64,000 nucleotides of DNA from Treponema sp. (GCA_009787835.1 WQSN01000007.1:1561-65560), one strand, 5' to 3'; shown: positions 1-8,542, numbered from the stretch's first letter. Made by a program: numbers and translations. Notes: generated by a model from the sequence alone, not told the origin.

Positions 1-833
1 TCGGTGTAATTATAATTAAGGTCTACCCCGCGTTCGAAAGTACTGGCAGAACCTTGCGCGGCACCCTGAACGTAAACTGAAAAGTAACCGCTTCTTACTA
101 CAATGCGGTCTAAATATACATTTATATCTACTCCTGCTCTCATAAAACGCGGACGAGGCCAGAATGTATATGTGCCGTTAGCGATTGCCGCTGGTGCTGG
201 TGCGGCCGCTGTACTGCCTCCTGAAGCTGCCGCGCCGCTTGTAGTTGCCGCCTGTCGGGCTCCAGCCGCAGTTGTCGCAGCCGGACCTCCCATTAACGCT
301 ACGATGGTTTCCCCCGCCGCTATATTTTTGTTGAACTGAGCCTGCACTTTAGCAGTTTCCACATCAAGAGCGCGCACTGTTATTCTGTACCGGCTGCCTA
401 ATGTACTTACCGAGCCTGTAACGATTGACTGCGCGCCGATAAACCGTCCTATCGACAGCGCCTGGTCATCGTCTACCTCTCCTGATGTCTGAAAGTTTTG
501 TTCCTTTCGTATTTCATCAAGACGCTGACGATCCACTACGGAAAAATTTTTGTCGTTTACAGCGTTAGCGATTAGCTCATCGATAATATAATCAGATAAC
601 GCAGCGGAACCGGATTGAATATTTAAAATGACAATAAAATTTCCGGCTGGCACATAGTTGTTAATATAGTCCGACGCTTCACGGATAGTTTCATCCAGTT
701 CATCAGGCGCTAATTGAGCGGATGATGCAGCGGATCTGTTGGTTGTAGCTGCCGGCGCGGAAGTGAAACCAACACAGCTTGCCAGTACGATTAACATGGT
801 TAATAAAATACCTGTTAATTTTAAATTTTTCAT
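1..833 (-). CDS. CsgG/LpoB-like lipoprotein, C-terminus cut off by window edge
   Basis: This is an open reading frame of 277 codons that runs off the left edge, so its C-terminus is not seen. It starts at an ATG at 833 with an AAGGAG-type ribosome binding site 7 bases upstream. The N-terminus is a lipoprotein signal with lipobox LASC and predicted lipidated Cys20. Residues about 50-170 (for example NFIVILNIQ, DRQRLDEIRKEQNFQ, GRFIGAQSIVTGS) resemble the CsgG/LpoB-like fold of treponemal lipoproteins, in which the 'FSVVDRQRLDEI' and 'GAQSIVTGS' signatures recur. An Ala/Thr/Gly-rich linker follows (about 180-220), then a region of possible beta structure. It lies 41 bp downstream of the Zn-ribbon gene and is probably its operon partner. 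The role is unknown; a periplasmic outer-membrane-anchored partner of envelope machinery is inference. Confidence 0.82.
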   Translation of the reverse strand, partial: MKNLKLTGILLTMLIVLASCVGFTSAPAATTNRSAASSAQLAPDELDETIREASDYINNYVPAGNFIVILNIQSGSAALSDYIIDELIANAVNDKNFSVVDRQRLDEIRKEQNFQTSGEVDDDQALSIGRFIGAQSIVTGSVSTLGSRYRITVRALDVETAKVQAQFNKNIAAGETIVALMGGPAATTAAGARQAATTSGAAASGGSTAAAPAPAAIANGTYTFWPRPRFMRAGVDINVYLDRIVVRSGYFSVYVQGAAQGSASTFERGVDLNYNYT

Positions 834-874
834 TTTATTCTCCTTTATTTTTACAACCTTTATGGGCCGTATGG

Positions 875-1189
875 TTACTGATTATTTATGCTAACAGTGC
901 AGCTTCCGGTTCTAGAATCAATACACTCATCGCAAACCCACTTTCCGCTTTCCGAACAGTGGTTAAAGTGAAAATGAGCTTCCAGATTGGCTCTGTCAAA
1001 CGCGGTTCTGTGTTCCTGCGCCCATACCAACTGGCGGGCTTCTTCATTTTCGATGACTGTAAAACCGCCCAGTTCAAAGGGAATTGGCTGGCTTTTCCAT
1101 TCCTTACCGCAGTTGTCGCAAAAAAAACTGAATGAAAATAATTCAACGCTGGAATGGTCGGTTGTCCGTGATGTAAGCGAAACGCTCAT
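875..1189 (-). CDS. Small Zn-ribbon-like protein, function unknown
   Basis: This is a 104-residue cytoplasmic protein without signal peptide or membrane segment. It carries CxxC pairs at Cys24/Cys27 and Cys86/Cys89, with a His/Cys-rich stretch between them (His72, His74, His77, Cys78), which looks like a zinc ribbon. The middle part (VWAQEHRTAFDRANLEAHFHFN) matches my recollection of a small uncharacterised family found in Firmicutes and spirochaetes; in relatives a further CxxC is usual around residue 78-81, and here it reads CSES. There is no convincing ribosome binding site, but a TATACA -10-like element lies only about 12 bases upstream of the ATG, so the transcript may be almost leaderless. 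It is followed 41 bp later by the lipoprotein gene and preceded by two lux-box-like palindromes. Confidence 0.72.
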   Translation of the reverse strand: MSVSLTSRTTDHSSVELFSFSFFCDNCGKEWKSQPIPFELGGFTVIENEEARQLVWAQEHRTAFDRANLEAHFHFNHCSESGKWVCDECIDSRTGSCTVSINNQ

Positions 1190-1224
1190 ATATTGATTTT
1201 TTGTATAAAAAGGATTGCCTTTCT

Positions 1225-1244
1225 ACCTGTTAATTATCATAGGT
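1225..1244. promoter_or_regulatory. Lux-box-like palindrome, promoter-proximal copy
   Basis: The 20-bp sequence ACCTGTTAATTATCATAGGT is an imperfect inverted repeat of the form ACCTRT-N8-AYAGGT, which resembles the classic LuxR lux box. Its centre is about 30 bp from a TATACA -10-like element (1202-1207, minus strand), so it would sit near -40 of a promoter reading into the Zn-ribbon/lipoprotein operon. Binding is inference. Confidence 0.5.
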
Positions 1245-1268
1245 TTGCTTGTTTTTGGGTTATTTTTT

Positions 1269-1288
1269 ACCTATTAATTCTAATAGGT
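1269..1288. promoter_or_regulatory. Lux-box-like palindrome, distal copy
   Basis: ACCTATTAATTCTAATAGGT is a perfect 8-bp inverted repeat with a 4-base centre. It is 44 bp from the proximal copy, about four helical turns, so both would face the same side of the DNA. It lies just downstream of the gene for a LuxR-type regulator and upstream of the Zn-ribbon operon. Confidence 0.52.
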
Positions 1289-1317
1289 ATGGCTGTTTAA
1301 AGGAATTTTTGACCTGT

Positions 1318-2787
1318 TTAGTTCTTGTACTTGGCGAACAGTTCCGCTCTGCTTTGTATTCCCAGTTTTCTGTACAGATTTGTAGTATGGAAATTAACTG
1401 TTGGATAACTTATTTTCAATGTAAAAGCGATTTCTTTGGGAGCCTTGCCTTTCAGCAGCATGGTAAATACTTCATGTTCTCTTTCTGTCAGATTTAAATT
1501 GTCCTTTATATTGATTACTTCCGTTTCCGCCAGGCTCTGGGAAAATTCAGCCATATTCTTCAGTTTTAGACCGTCTGTCCAGTCGGCTTCGAACAGTTTT
1601 TTCTGCAGGAATGGAAGGATCAAAATACATAATGAACTTAAAAAAACCACAATGCCAAGAGCTATTGTATGGTACGAGCCTTCATAACGATCAAAAACCT
1701 GAGATAAAAAACCGGAAACAAAAAAGTATTCAATAAATAAAATCACGCAAAAAAGCTGATACATTCTTTTTGATTTGCTTTTCTTAATCGCGCCTGAACA
1801 AAGATAATAAATAATTACATAACCCAGACCGTCTCCAAGGCCGTAAATAAGGGAGCCTGTAAAATGAGCCGCGTCCGAGTTATAGTTTACAATTGTGAGT
1901 CCCAATAATGAAAAAGCCAGAAACATCAGCCAAACATAAAGAGAGTTGCGGTTGCTTATCAGCATTATTAAAGTTATAACCAAAATGGAAGAGAACTGCC
2001 CAAGCCCGTAAGGCAGACTGAATATAATGTTTTCAGCTACTTCAATATAGTTGATCATGCACATTATCAGGTAATAAACGATATGAAGCCCAATTACTAT
2101 TATTACTGTGGAGTTTTTACCGCCCGCGACGGAATTTCTGTCTTCCGTGTTTAAATTGCGCAGCGTATCCTGATTGGTCTCTGATATTTCATTTTCATGC
2201 ACAGGTTTTTGGATATTTCTGTCCAGCAGAAAAACCATCGCCAGGTAGAATATCATTATTATAATGCCGCCCCATGTTTTATAAAAATCCTGCACAACCG
2301 GGAATGCCCTGTAGACTGTGTAATAAAGACTGTAATATAAAATTATCAGCGTTAGACCGGACAGCCTTTCAACATTATTCAGTTTGAAGCAAAAGATAAA
2401 AAAAGCGCAGGCTGCGCAAATGCCGTTAAAGAACTGAAAAGCCATGAATACCGCAAGCTTCGCGATATCCAATGTCAGCCATAATTGAACAGGAATCAGG
2501 ACAGCGCTGCATGCCGCCGCCGCTTTTAACATGGGAACAATCAGTTTCTCCGGCACAAAGGCAAGCGTAAGCCAGCCCAGACCCAGAGTATAAAGCATCA
2601 GTTCATAGGATTGTAATCCGGCGAATTCGATATTAAGGTTAAAATAGCGGAAATCACCGAGTATAACTGACAAAGGAAAAATCAACAGCGCGGGCCACAG
2701 ATCCTGTCTGAGATTCCTCAGGGACAGCTCGTCTCTTGTCTGTATAAATCTTTTAATACTGGTAATAAGACCTGACAAATTATACAC
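1318..2787 (-). CDS. Membrane-bound LuxR-type transcriptional regulator with about 12 TM segments
   Basis: This is a 489-residue protein. Residues about 30-395 form some twelve hydrophobic helices in two groups, separated by a hydrophilic loop (about 190-220), an MFS-like layout. Residues about 425-487 are a LuxR/GerE helix-turn-helix: 'LTEREHEVFTMLLKGKAPKEIA' contains the usual TxRExEV start and the segment 'SYPTVNFHTTNLYRKLGI' is the recognition helix. Such one-component regulators with a polytopic sensor are known, notably as small-molecule responsive regulators in Eggerthellaceae; they have no phosphoacceptor receiver domain. The ligand cannot be read from sequence. The likely target is the adjacent downstream operon, given the two lux-box-like sites in the 128-bp gap. 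Confidence 0.88.
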   Translation of the reverse strand: MYNLSGLITSIKRFIQTRDELSLRNLRQDLWPALLIFPLSVILGDFRYFNLNIEFAGLQSYELMLYTLGLGWLTLAFVPEKLIVPMLKAAAACSAVLIPVQLWLTLDIAKLAVFMAFQFFNGICAACAFFIFCFKLNNVERLSGLTLIILYYSLYYTVYRAFPVVQDFYKTWGGIIIMIFYLAMVFLLDRNIQKPVHENEISETNQDTLRNLNTEDRNSVAGGKNSTVIIVIGLHIVYYLIMCMINYIEVAENIIFSLPYGLGQFSSILVITLIMLISNRNSLYVWLMFLAFSLLGLTIVNYNSDAAHFTGSLIYGLGDGLGYVIIYYLCSGAIKKSKSKRMYQLFCVILFIEYFFVSGFLSQVFDRYEGSYHTIALGIVVFLSSLCILILPFLQKKLFEADWTDGLKLKNMAEFSQSLAETEVINIKDNLNLTEREHEVFTMLLKGKAPKEIAFTLKISYPTVNFHTTNLYRKLGIQSRAELFAKYKN

Positions 2788-2834
2788 CCTTAAAGACAGA
2801 AGTAAGATACAGCCTTCTTATAACCCGCGCCGCT

Positions 2835-2874
2835 AGTGTCCTGTTATATTCGGTTTCCAAAATAACAGGACACT
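2835..2874. repeat. Short copy of a MITE-like inverted repeat
   Basis: A 13-bp perfect inverted repeat (AGTGTCCTGTTAT / ATAACAGGACACT) flanks a 14-base centre. The first 24 bases from GTGTCC onward are identical to the left end of the 113-bp element at 36816-36928, so this appears to be an internally deleted copy of the same family. It also could act as a hairpin between the DUF115 gene and the regulator gene. Confidence 0.7.
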
Positions 2875-2943
2875 GGCTTGCTTGTTTTCATCTTCCTTTT
2901 ATCTTTTATTATATATTATGCTAAAGGTTAATTTTATTCAATC

Positions 2944-4878
2944 TTACCGTTTGCAGATTAGGTTGAATTCCGCCGCCTGCGCGAGGGATAAAAAGAACTT
3001 CCGCGAGGTTTTCATATATGTGCGGAAAGGATCATTTTGATCTCCTCCCAAGTTCACGTTTTTTTCATTATCAGGCGGCGGGAAAAGAAAGCTGGCTACT
3101 TCCTTCACTTCGCTGTCTGTTATGCGACACATCAGCGCGTCCAGTTTTTTTATTATTTTTTTCTGCTGTTCGGGGTTTGTCCTGTCCGCTGACGCCTGCA
3201 TTGTAATTGCCGCTCCTTCAATGGCGGCGTTTTTTATGTTTTTTAATCCGCGCGTTAAAACAGACACCGCTTTCTCATAACGTTCTGTTCTGCTGCGCGA
3301 TTCCTGCGTCTCATGGAAATCTGTTTCAATTTGGGAGAATCTCTCCTCAATGCGGCGATCAATTTCATCGCGGCGGTCCGCAAGGGAAAGGAAATCTTTC
3401 TCCTGTGCGGGGTTAAGCCCTGTAATTTCTATGCCGCTGCGGAAAAGGGAAAAGTTTTTAACTTCTTTATATTTACGGAATTGATTCTCAAACCATGCGG
3501 CATACAGGGAGAGTCTTCGATCTGTGAGTATCTTCTCGTTTGAACCGGAACGTGTTTTATACGGGATGCCGTCGCGCAGGATACGGGCGATCCATGTTTC
3601 CGCCGGGTTTAAGCGGCTGCAGCCAGCGTTGGAAAGTTCTTCAAAACGCGCGCCGCGGAAATGTGTTTTAAAATCGGGGTAGGCAAGATCCAATCCAGCG
3701 ATCCAAATCTCCCTTGCGCCGATGTTACGCGCAAAATCCCACGCTGTGGTAGCGACAGAACCTCCGGCTCCGAGCTTGCCTTTTGGATCAACCTGGTTTT
3801 CAATAAAAGTGCCAATCGGGAACAAGGAGCCGCAAAGAAAAATATTTTTAAACGGCAGCTTCATTACCGGCGGGTATACCGCCGATTCGGCAATAAGGGC
3901 TGTCTTTGAGCAATTACAGCGGTCAAGATGGCGGCTGTTCCAGAACTGCGGATCCACTACCAGAACAAAATCCGGCTCTACTTCGTTCCTTAAAAAAAAA
4001 CGCAGGCTTGTGTCAACCGCGACAATAATGCACCTGCGTTTGATTTCGCGTAACAAAGGCGTTATTTTATCCAGGCTTGGCCCTGCCGCCGCAAGAAAAA
4101 CAGGCAAGGTATCGCTTCTTGTTTTCATGCCTTCCGTGATGTTATTCAAAACGCCTTTGTTTGTATTACTGAAATCTCCCGAAGCGAGACCCGCGAGACG
4201 GGAAATACCCGGATAGTCGCGGATTGTTTCCATGTTACGCGATAGATTGCGCACCCAGCGCGCAGCGAATCGCCTGTGGGTAGCCATGTTAACTTCATCC
4301 CGCATCGCCCATGTGCGGATGCGATCTTCAACAGATTTGTACCATTCCTCATCAAGGGCTGTAAGCGCTCTGTTGCGGATAATGGAGGGAGCCGGTTTTT
4401 CATCATCGTTTTCCGCTGTAAAGGAATTCGCTATATTTAAAGCGTTTGTTATGCTTTCGCCTGATCCGCCCAGAACAAAAATTATATCATTTTGGGAAAG
4501 AAAGCCGCTTAAATCCCGCGATTCCAGCGCTTTTAACAGTAAATTTTTATATTTTTCTACAATTATGACAGGACGGCTGTCTTTCGCGGCGATTTTGGCA
4601 GCGGCGCACGCGGCGTAACCAAGACCGAAACCAAGGATAATAACCGCTCCGTTTGCGCTGTCCGCCATTTGCGCGATGCGCTGTCCTTCACGTAACGGGT
4701 CGCGCGGTGAATGCGCGTAATTTCCCCTGACGCAAAGCGATGGCTCTCCGCAGGGAGTTGTTTCAATTTTTATTTCATCATCCGCGAGAATATCGCCGTT
4801 ATCTGAAGACAGTTCTTCAAGAAGCCCGGGATAACACTTAACAAGAATATCCCTGTTTATCTCCCAATTGGATGCCAT
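2944..4878 (-). CDS. DUF115/Maf-type motility-associated glycosyltransferase-like protein
   Basis: This 644-residue protein belongs to the DUF115 family (6-hydroxymethylpterin pyrophosphokinase MptE-like fold), whose bacterial members include the Maf flagellin glycosylation factors. Typical features are the N-terminal Rossmann-like segment 'ILGFGLGYAA' (about 80-90), the central 'PVFLAAAGPSLDKITPLL' motif and 'IVAVDTSLRFFLRNEVEPD', then 'AGGSVATTAWDFARNIGAREIWIAGLDLAY'. The C-terminal part is helical and charged. The ATG overlaps the stop codon of the upstream PBP gene by one base (TAATG), so translation is probably coupled. In spirochaetes, whose flagella are periplasmic, a role in flagellin modification is plausible, but no flagellar gene lies in this window. 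Confidence 0.85.
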   Translation of the reverse strand: MASNWEINRDILVKCYPGLLEELSSDNGDILADDEIKIETTPCGEPSLCVRGNYAHSPRDPLREGQRIAQMADSANGAVIILGFGLGYAACAAAKIAAKDSRPVIIVEKYKNLLLKALESRDLSGFLSQNDIIFVLGGSGESITNALNIANSFTAENDDEKPAPSIIRNRALTALDEEWYKSVEDRIRTWAMRDEVNMATHRRFAARWVRNLSRNMETIRDYPGISRLAGLASGDFSNTNKGVLNNITEGMKTRSDTLPVFLAAAGPSLDKITPLLREIKRRCIIVAVDTSLRFFLRNEVEPDFVLVVDPQFWNSRHLDRCNCSKTALIAESAVYPPVMKLPFKNIFLCGSLFPIGTFIENQVDPKGKLGAGGSVATTAWDFARNIGAREIWIAGLDLAYPDFKTHFRGARFEELSNAGCSRLNPAETWIARILRDGIPYKTRSGSNEKILTDRRLSLYAAWFENQFRKYKEVKNFSLFRSGIEITGLNPAQEKDFLSLADRRDEIDRRIEERFSQIETDFHETQESRSRTERYEKAVSVLTRGLKNIKNAAIEGAAITMQASADRTNPEQQKKIIKKLDALMCRITDSEVKEVASFLFPPPDNEKNVNLGGDQNDPFRTYMKTSRKFFLSLAQAAEFNLICKR

Positions 4879-6725
4879 TATTCCAGTTCCAGAACAAGCG
4901 TCATACCGTCCGAAACGGGAGTTCCCGGCGGAAGGCTCTGGCGGCGCACCCAGCCGTCGCCGTATATTTCCACATTTACAGTTTCATGTAACAGAAGCGG
5001 AAGCAGTATTCTTTTCGCGATGCCTGTATAATCCGGCACTTTGTCAACAAGGGCTGGAAGGCTGCCTGTTGGAATGTTTATTACGGAAGGCTGGCTGATC
5101 TGCGGATTGCGTCCTCTTGGAATGCCTAAATAATTGATCAGGGTATCAGCGGCTTCCCTAATCGCCGGAGCCGCAATTCTTCCGCCGAAAATTTCTCCCT
5201 GCGGTTTTATGATTGCAAGATACAGAACAAGCGAAGGGGATTCCGCCGGCAGTAATGCGATACAACTGGCGATATAGTCGGTTTCGGAATATCTTCGCGT
5301 AACATTATCAGGCATCTGGGCGGTTCCTGTTTTAACAGCCAGAGACAGATCTCCAACGCCTGCGCGCCAGCCTGTACCCATTGTTGTAGCCGCATCCATC
5401 ATGTAGGAACGCATGGTTCTTGCGGTTTCCGCTTTCAGAATACGGCGGTTTTCGCCGTTTTCCCATTCAGTTTCGGTTTTGCCGTCAGCTGAAATTATTT
5501 TAGACACAATTCTCGGAGGAACCAGTACTCCGTCATTGGCGATTGCGGTAGCGGCCTGAAGCATCTGCCATCCGGAAACCGAAATTTCCTGGCCAAACGC
5601 AAGAGTAGGTTTGGATCTGTCAGACCATTGTTCGCTTGGCATAAAAAATCCTGCTGTCTCTCCGGGACTGCCCGCGCCTGTTCTGGAACCAAAACCATAA
5701 TTGATTAATAAATCATGGAATACCCTGTTATTAATATTATCTGATGCTTTGGCAGCGCCTACATTGCATGAAAGCAGAATTATCTCTCTGGCGGTAACAT
5801 TGCCATGAACATCAAGACAGTGTATCGGAGCACCCCTTACAGGAGTATAAACTCCATTGCAGTTAAAAACTGTATTACCGGAGATAACGCCGGACTCAAG
5901 AAGCGCGGCCAGTGAAAAAACCTTGAATACTGAACCAGGCTCATAAGCCCAGATAGCAGACCTGTTCATGCGGTTTTGTTCGTTTGAATCCCGGAAATTG
6001 TTAAGATCAAATCCGGGAATGGAAGCCGAGCCCAGAATATCTCCGCTTCTGGGATCCATCGCCAAAAACATTACAGCTTCCGCGCCTGTGTCATTCATTG
6101 TACGCGACGCTATCTGTTCCAGAATGAGCTGGATATTTATATCAATGGTCAGCACAATCTGCGAACCTTTGCCGTCATTATCCGCTCCATCAAGAATGCT
6201 GTTAAAAGCGTGTTCAATACCGTCAAGACCTCTGTTTCTGTCCCCGACAAAACCAATAATCTGGCTCGCGAGATTTTTTTCAGGATATACCCTGCCGACT
6301 ACAGGCTGAACCATCAAACCAGTGATTTTCTTTTTAATATCCTTATCATCAAGCATGGCGTTAAGACGCCTTGCGGTTGTATCATCAACCTGTCTTTTCA
6401 GATATAAAAAATCTGACGCGGACAGGTTTATCCTTTCGCGTATTTCCGAAGCGGACATATTAATAATAGGCGAAAGTTCACCGGATAAACTGTCAATGTC
6501 GGTAATTGACGGTTTCCAGACAGAGACATCCGCAAATCTTATTTGCATGGCAAGAATGCGGCCGTTTCGATCCAGTATTGCACCCCGCTCTGTCATGGCG
6601 GAAGCTGAATGGTAAACAGGCGTTATATCATTTTTAATAATTAAAACACTGTAATGTATAAGCAGGTATAATGCAAAACCGCCCAGAAAAATAAATAAAA
6701 TTATGTAGCGCCGGTTAAGATTCAT
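4878..6725 (-). CDS. Penicillin-binding protein, FtsI/PBP2-like transpeptidase
   Basis: This 615-residue class B PBP cross-links peptidoglycan in the periplasm. It has one N-terminal membrane anchor (about 7-30), a dimerisation domain beginning 'RGAILDRNGRILAM' (47-60) and a transpeptidase domain with the three penicilloyl-serine motifs: S265-VFK, S319-C-N, and K465-TGT. The last ~70 residues ('VPDYTGIAKRILLPLLLHETVNVEIYGDGWVRRQSLPPGTPV') resemble a single PASTA domain, as in sporulation/FtsI-type PBPs. Its start codon directly follows the stop of the signal peptidase gene, and its stop overlaps the start of the DUF115 gene. FtsI (division) is the most likely assignment, but no other division genes are adjacent. 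Confidence 0.92.
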   Translation of the reverse strand: MNLNRRYIILFIFLGGFALYLLIHYSVLIIKNDITPVYHSASAMTERGAILDRNGRILAMQIRFADVSVWKPSITDIDSLSGELSPIINMSASEIRERINLSASDFLYLKRQVDDTTARRLNAMLDDKDIKKKITGLMVQPVVGRVYPEKNLASQIIGFVGDRNRGLDGIEHAFNSILDGADNDGKGSQIVLTIDINIQLILEQIASRTMNDTGAEAVMFLAMDPRSGDILGSASIPGFDLNNFRDSNEQNRMNRSAIWAYEPGSVFKVFSLAALLESGVISGNTVFNCNGVYTPVRGAPIHCLDVHGNVTAREIILLSCNVGAAKASDNINNRVFHDLLINYGFGSRTGAGSPGETAGFFMPSEQWSDRSKPTLAFGQEISVSGWQMLQAATAIANDGVLVPPRIVSKIISADGKTETEWENGENRRILKAETARTMRSYMMDAATTMGTGWRAGVGDLSLAVKTGTAQMPDNVTRRYSETDYIASCIALLPAESPSLVLYLAIIKPQGEIFGGRIAAPAIREAADTLINYLGIPRGRNPQISQPSVINIPTGSLPALVDKVPDYTGIAKRILLPLLLHETVNVEIYGDGWVRRQSLPPGTPVSDGMTLVLELE

Positions 6726-7106
6726 TCAGTACCCCAATACTTTTCCTATTATATTATTAAACGGCACTTGCCCGTAAGAACGTGAATCATAGGAAGAATG
6801 AGCGTTATCTCCTTCAACGATGAAGCCTCCCCATTCGGTCATTTCAATACATCGTTTAACCGCAAGCTCGCCTGTGGGAGTATAAAAAACCAGCACTTCT
6901 CCGTTTTTTGGTTTTGCCCAGCTTATTAAGTAGTTCTGCCGCCACGGGAGGCGAAACCCGTATCTTAAACGGTTGATTACCAAAACAGCGCCATTTTCAA
7001 TCGCAGGTTCCATTGAATGTCCCTGAGCTATCATAAAATCCAAAACAAATAATTTTAAAACAAGCGCCGACGTGAGTGACAATATAATTGCTTTTGTACC
7101 ATTCAT
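6726..7106 (-). CDS. lepB: Signal peptidase I (S26 family), short form
   Basis: This is a 126-residue membrane-anchored S26 peptidase, much shorter than E. coli LepB. It has one N-terminal hydrophobic helix (about 6-27), then the catalytic serine in 'GHSMEPA' (Ser31) and the catalytic lysine in 'ELAVKRCI' (Lys84), followed by 'VEGDNAHSSYDSRSYGQV', the conserved SGDN-like and S-D-S-R box. It is the first gene of a minus-strand trio with the PBP and DUF115 genes and is divergent from the LysM/M23 gene, whose start lies 38 bp away. The short size is like the minimal forms in Gram-positives and some spirochaetes. It would cleave Sec signal peptides. Confidence 0.88.
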   Translation of the reverse strand: MNGTKAIILSLTSALVLKLFVLDFMIAQGHSMEPAIENGAVLVINRLRYGFRLPWRQNYLISWAKPKNGEVLVFYTPTGELAVKRCIEMTEWGGFIVEGDNAHSSYDSRSYGQVPFNNIIGKVLGY

Positions 7107-7144
7107 ATATAATCCTAATTACTTTTTTTGTCGATAAATCCAGT

Positions 7145-8509
7145 ATGGCTGTAACAATAGAAAACCAAAACATTGGAAAACGATACAAATCATCATCCGC
7201 AGGACATAATAATAAATCGGCAGGTTTTAATACGGGATTTATGAGCCAGTTCGATCAAAGACCAGTCCGTAAAAGAAAGAAAAGCCCGCATTCAGGCAGT
7301 TCTCCCTCTTTTTTCAATATGATTGGACAAAGAAACAAAATTAATGAAAGGCGCTCAGCATATCAGACATCGTATAGACGCGGAAGTTCATCAGATGCCA
7401 GGTACAGAAAACAGGAACAGCCGCAAAATAATAATAACAACAGTAATGAAAAAAATAACAGTAATAGCGGTTCAGGTTTCAGCTTTGCTGTTCCATCTGT
7501 AGCTACTCTTTTAGTAATCGCAGGTACAATATTTATAAGCTTGGTTGCGCTTAAATGGGATGATCTTAATATACAAATACCTCAAAATTATGTTTTTCAG
7601 CCTGCAGCCGGAGATAATACGGAAGAACGCGCCAGAAAATATGCCTCCACAGGCATTGTTAATGTTTTACAGCCGCATAATACGGCAGTAAAACCCGATT
7701 CACTTACGAATCCGGCCGATTCTATTGTTACCGGTACCGCTCCCGAGGCAACACACAATACAGAAACTGAATTTCTTGTTACCTTTCAATGGCAGCCTTA
7801 CAATGTTAAAAAAGGCGATACTGTTTCGGGAATCGCTCAAAGACACAGTGTTTCAGTAGGAGCGGTAATCGCTTCAAATGACATTAAAAATGCCAGGCGT
7901 TTACAGGAAGGAGCGGTTTTACGAATACCGAACATTGACGGTATCCCATACACCATTAAAAGAGGCGATAATTTATCAGGAATCGCGGCCTCTTTCAAGG
8001 TTCCGCTGGATGTAATACTTGATGTCAATGATATAAAGAGCGATATTATCAAAGCCGGAGAGATGATTTTTATCCCTGGCGCGCGCATGAATGATATGGA
8101 TCTAAGGCTAAGTATGGGTGATTTGTTTATCTACCCATTGCAGACCAGATATATCACCAGCAATTTTGGTCTGCGTAAAGACCCAATCAACGGTCATTTG
8201 GCTTATCACAATGGTATTGATTTAAGGGGAAGCACCGGTACGACAGTTATGGCGGCTTTGGATGGAACAGTCTCTGTAGTCAGTGAAAACTGGTTATATG
8301 GAAAATACATCATTATAACCCACACCAATGGTTATAAAACACTGTATGCTCATCTGAGTTCAACCTCCGTAAGGCAGGGTGACAGGGTGGTAACGGGCAG
8401 AAAAATCGGAGAAGTGGGGAATACAGGTTATAGCACAGGGTCTCATCTTCACTTCGGCATTTATAATAAAGAAGGAAAAGAGGTAAATCCGCTTGATTTA
8501 CTACATTAA
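7145..8509 (+). CDS. Membrane-anchored LysM/M23 peptidoglycan endopeptidase
   Basis: I place the start at ATG 7145 (MAVTIENQ), giving 454 residues; an ATG at 7088 is in frame but lies inside the divergent signal peptidase gene. The order is: a basic, Ser/Asn-rich cytoplasmic tail of about 110 residues, one membrane segment (about 113-136), two LysM domains (218-262 and 268-312, each with the 'KxGDxxSGIA' start) and a C-terminal M23/LytM domain (about 350-451). Metal and catalytic residues are present: HNGID (His355, Asp359), His403 in YAHLSS and HLHF (His434, His436), so the peptidase should be active. It would hydrolyse peptide cross-links in the periplasm. The long Asn/Ser-rich cytoplasmic tail is unusual for this class. 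Confidence 0.9.
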   Translation: MAVTIENQNIGKRYKSSSAGHNNKSAGFNTGFMSQFDQRPVRKRKKSPHSGSSPSFFNMIGQRNKINERRSAYQTSYRRGSSSDARYRKQEQPQNNNNNSNEKNNSNSGSGFSFAVPSVATLLVIAGTIFISLVALKWDDLNIQIPQNYVFQPAAGDNTEERARKYASTGIVNVLQPHNTAVKPDSLTNPADSIVTGTAPEATHNTETEFLVTFQWQPYNVKKGDTVSGIAQRHSVSVGAVIASNDIKNARRLQEGAVLRIPNIDGIPYTIKRGDNLSGIAASFKVPLDVILDVNDIKSDIIKAGEMIFIPGARMNDMDLRLSMGDLFIYPLQTRYITSNFGLRKDPINGHLAYHNGIDLRGSTGTTVMAALDGTVSVVSENWLYGKYIIITHTNGYKTLYAHLSSTSVRQGDRVVTGRKIGEVGNTGYSTGSHLHFGIYNKEGKEVNPLDLLH

Positions 8510-8542
8510 ACCTGATATAATCAGAACAGTTTGGGAGAGCTT

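Noticed and set aside
103-339. Ala/Pro-rich plus-strand frame of 78 residues
   Set aside because: It is antisense to the low-complexity linker of the CsgG/LpoB-like lipoprotein, which has a lipobox and a good ribosome binding site on the minus strand.
3722-4216. 164-residue plus-strand frame
   Set aside because: It is antisense to the DUF115 gene, which has intact family motifs; no ribosome binding site or family match.
7088-7144. Upstream in-frame ATG for the LysM/M23 gene
   Set aside because: It lies inside the start of the divergent signal peptidase gene and adds 19 residues without family support; ATG 7145 was chosen.
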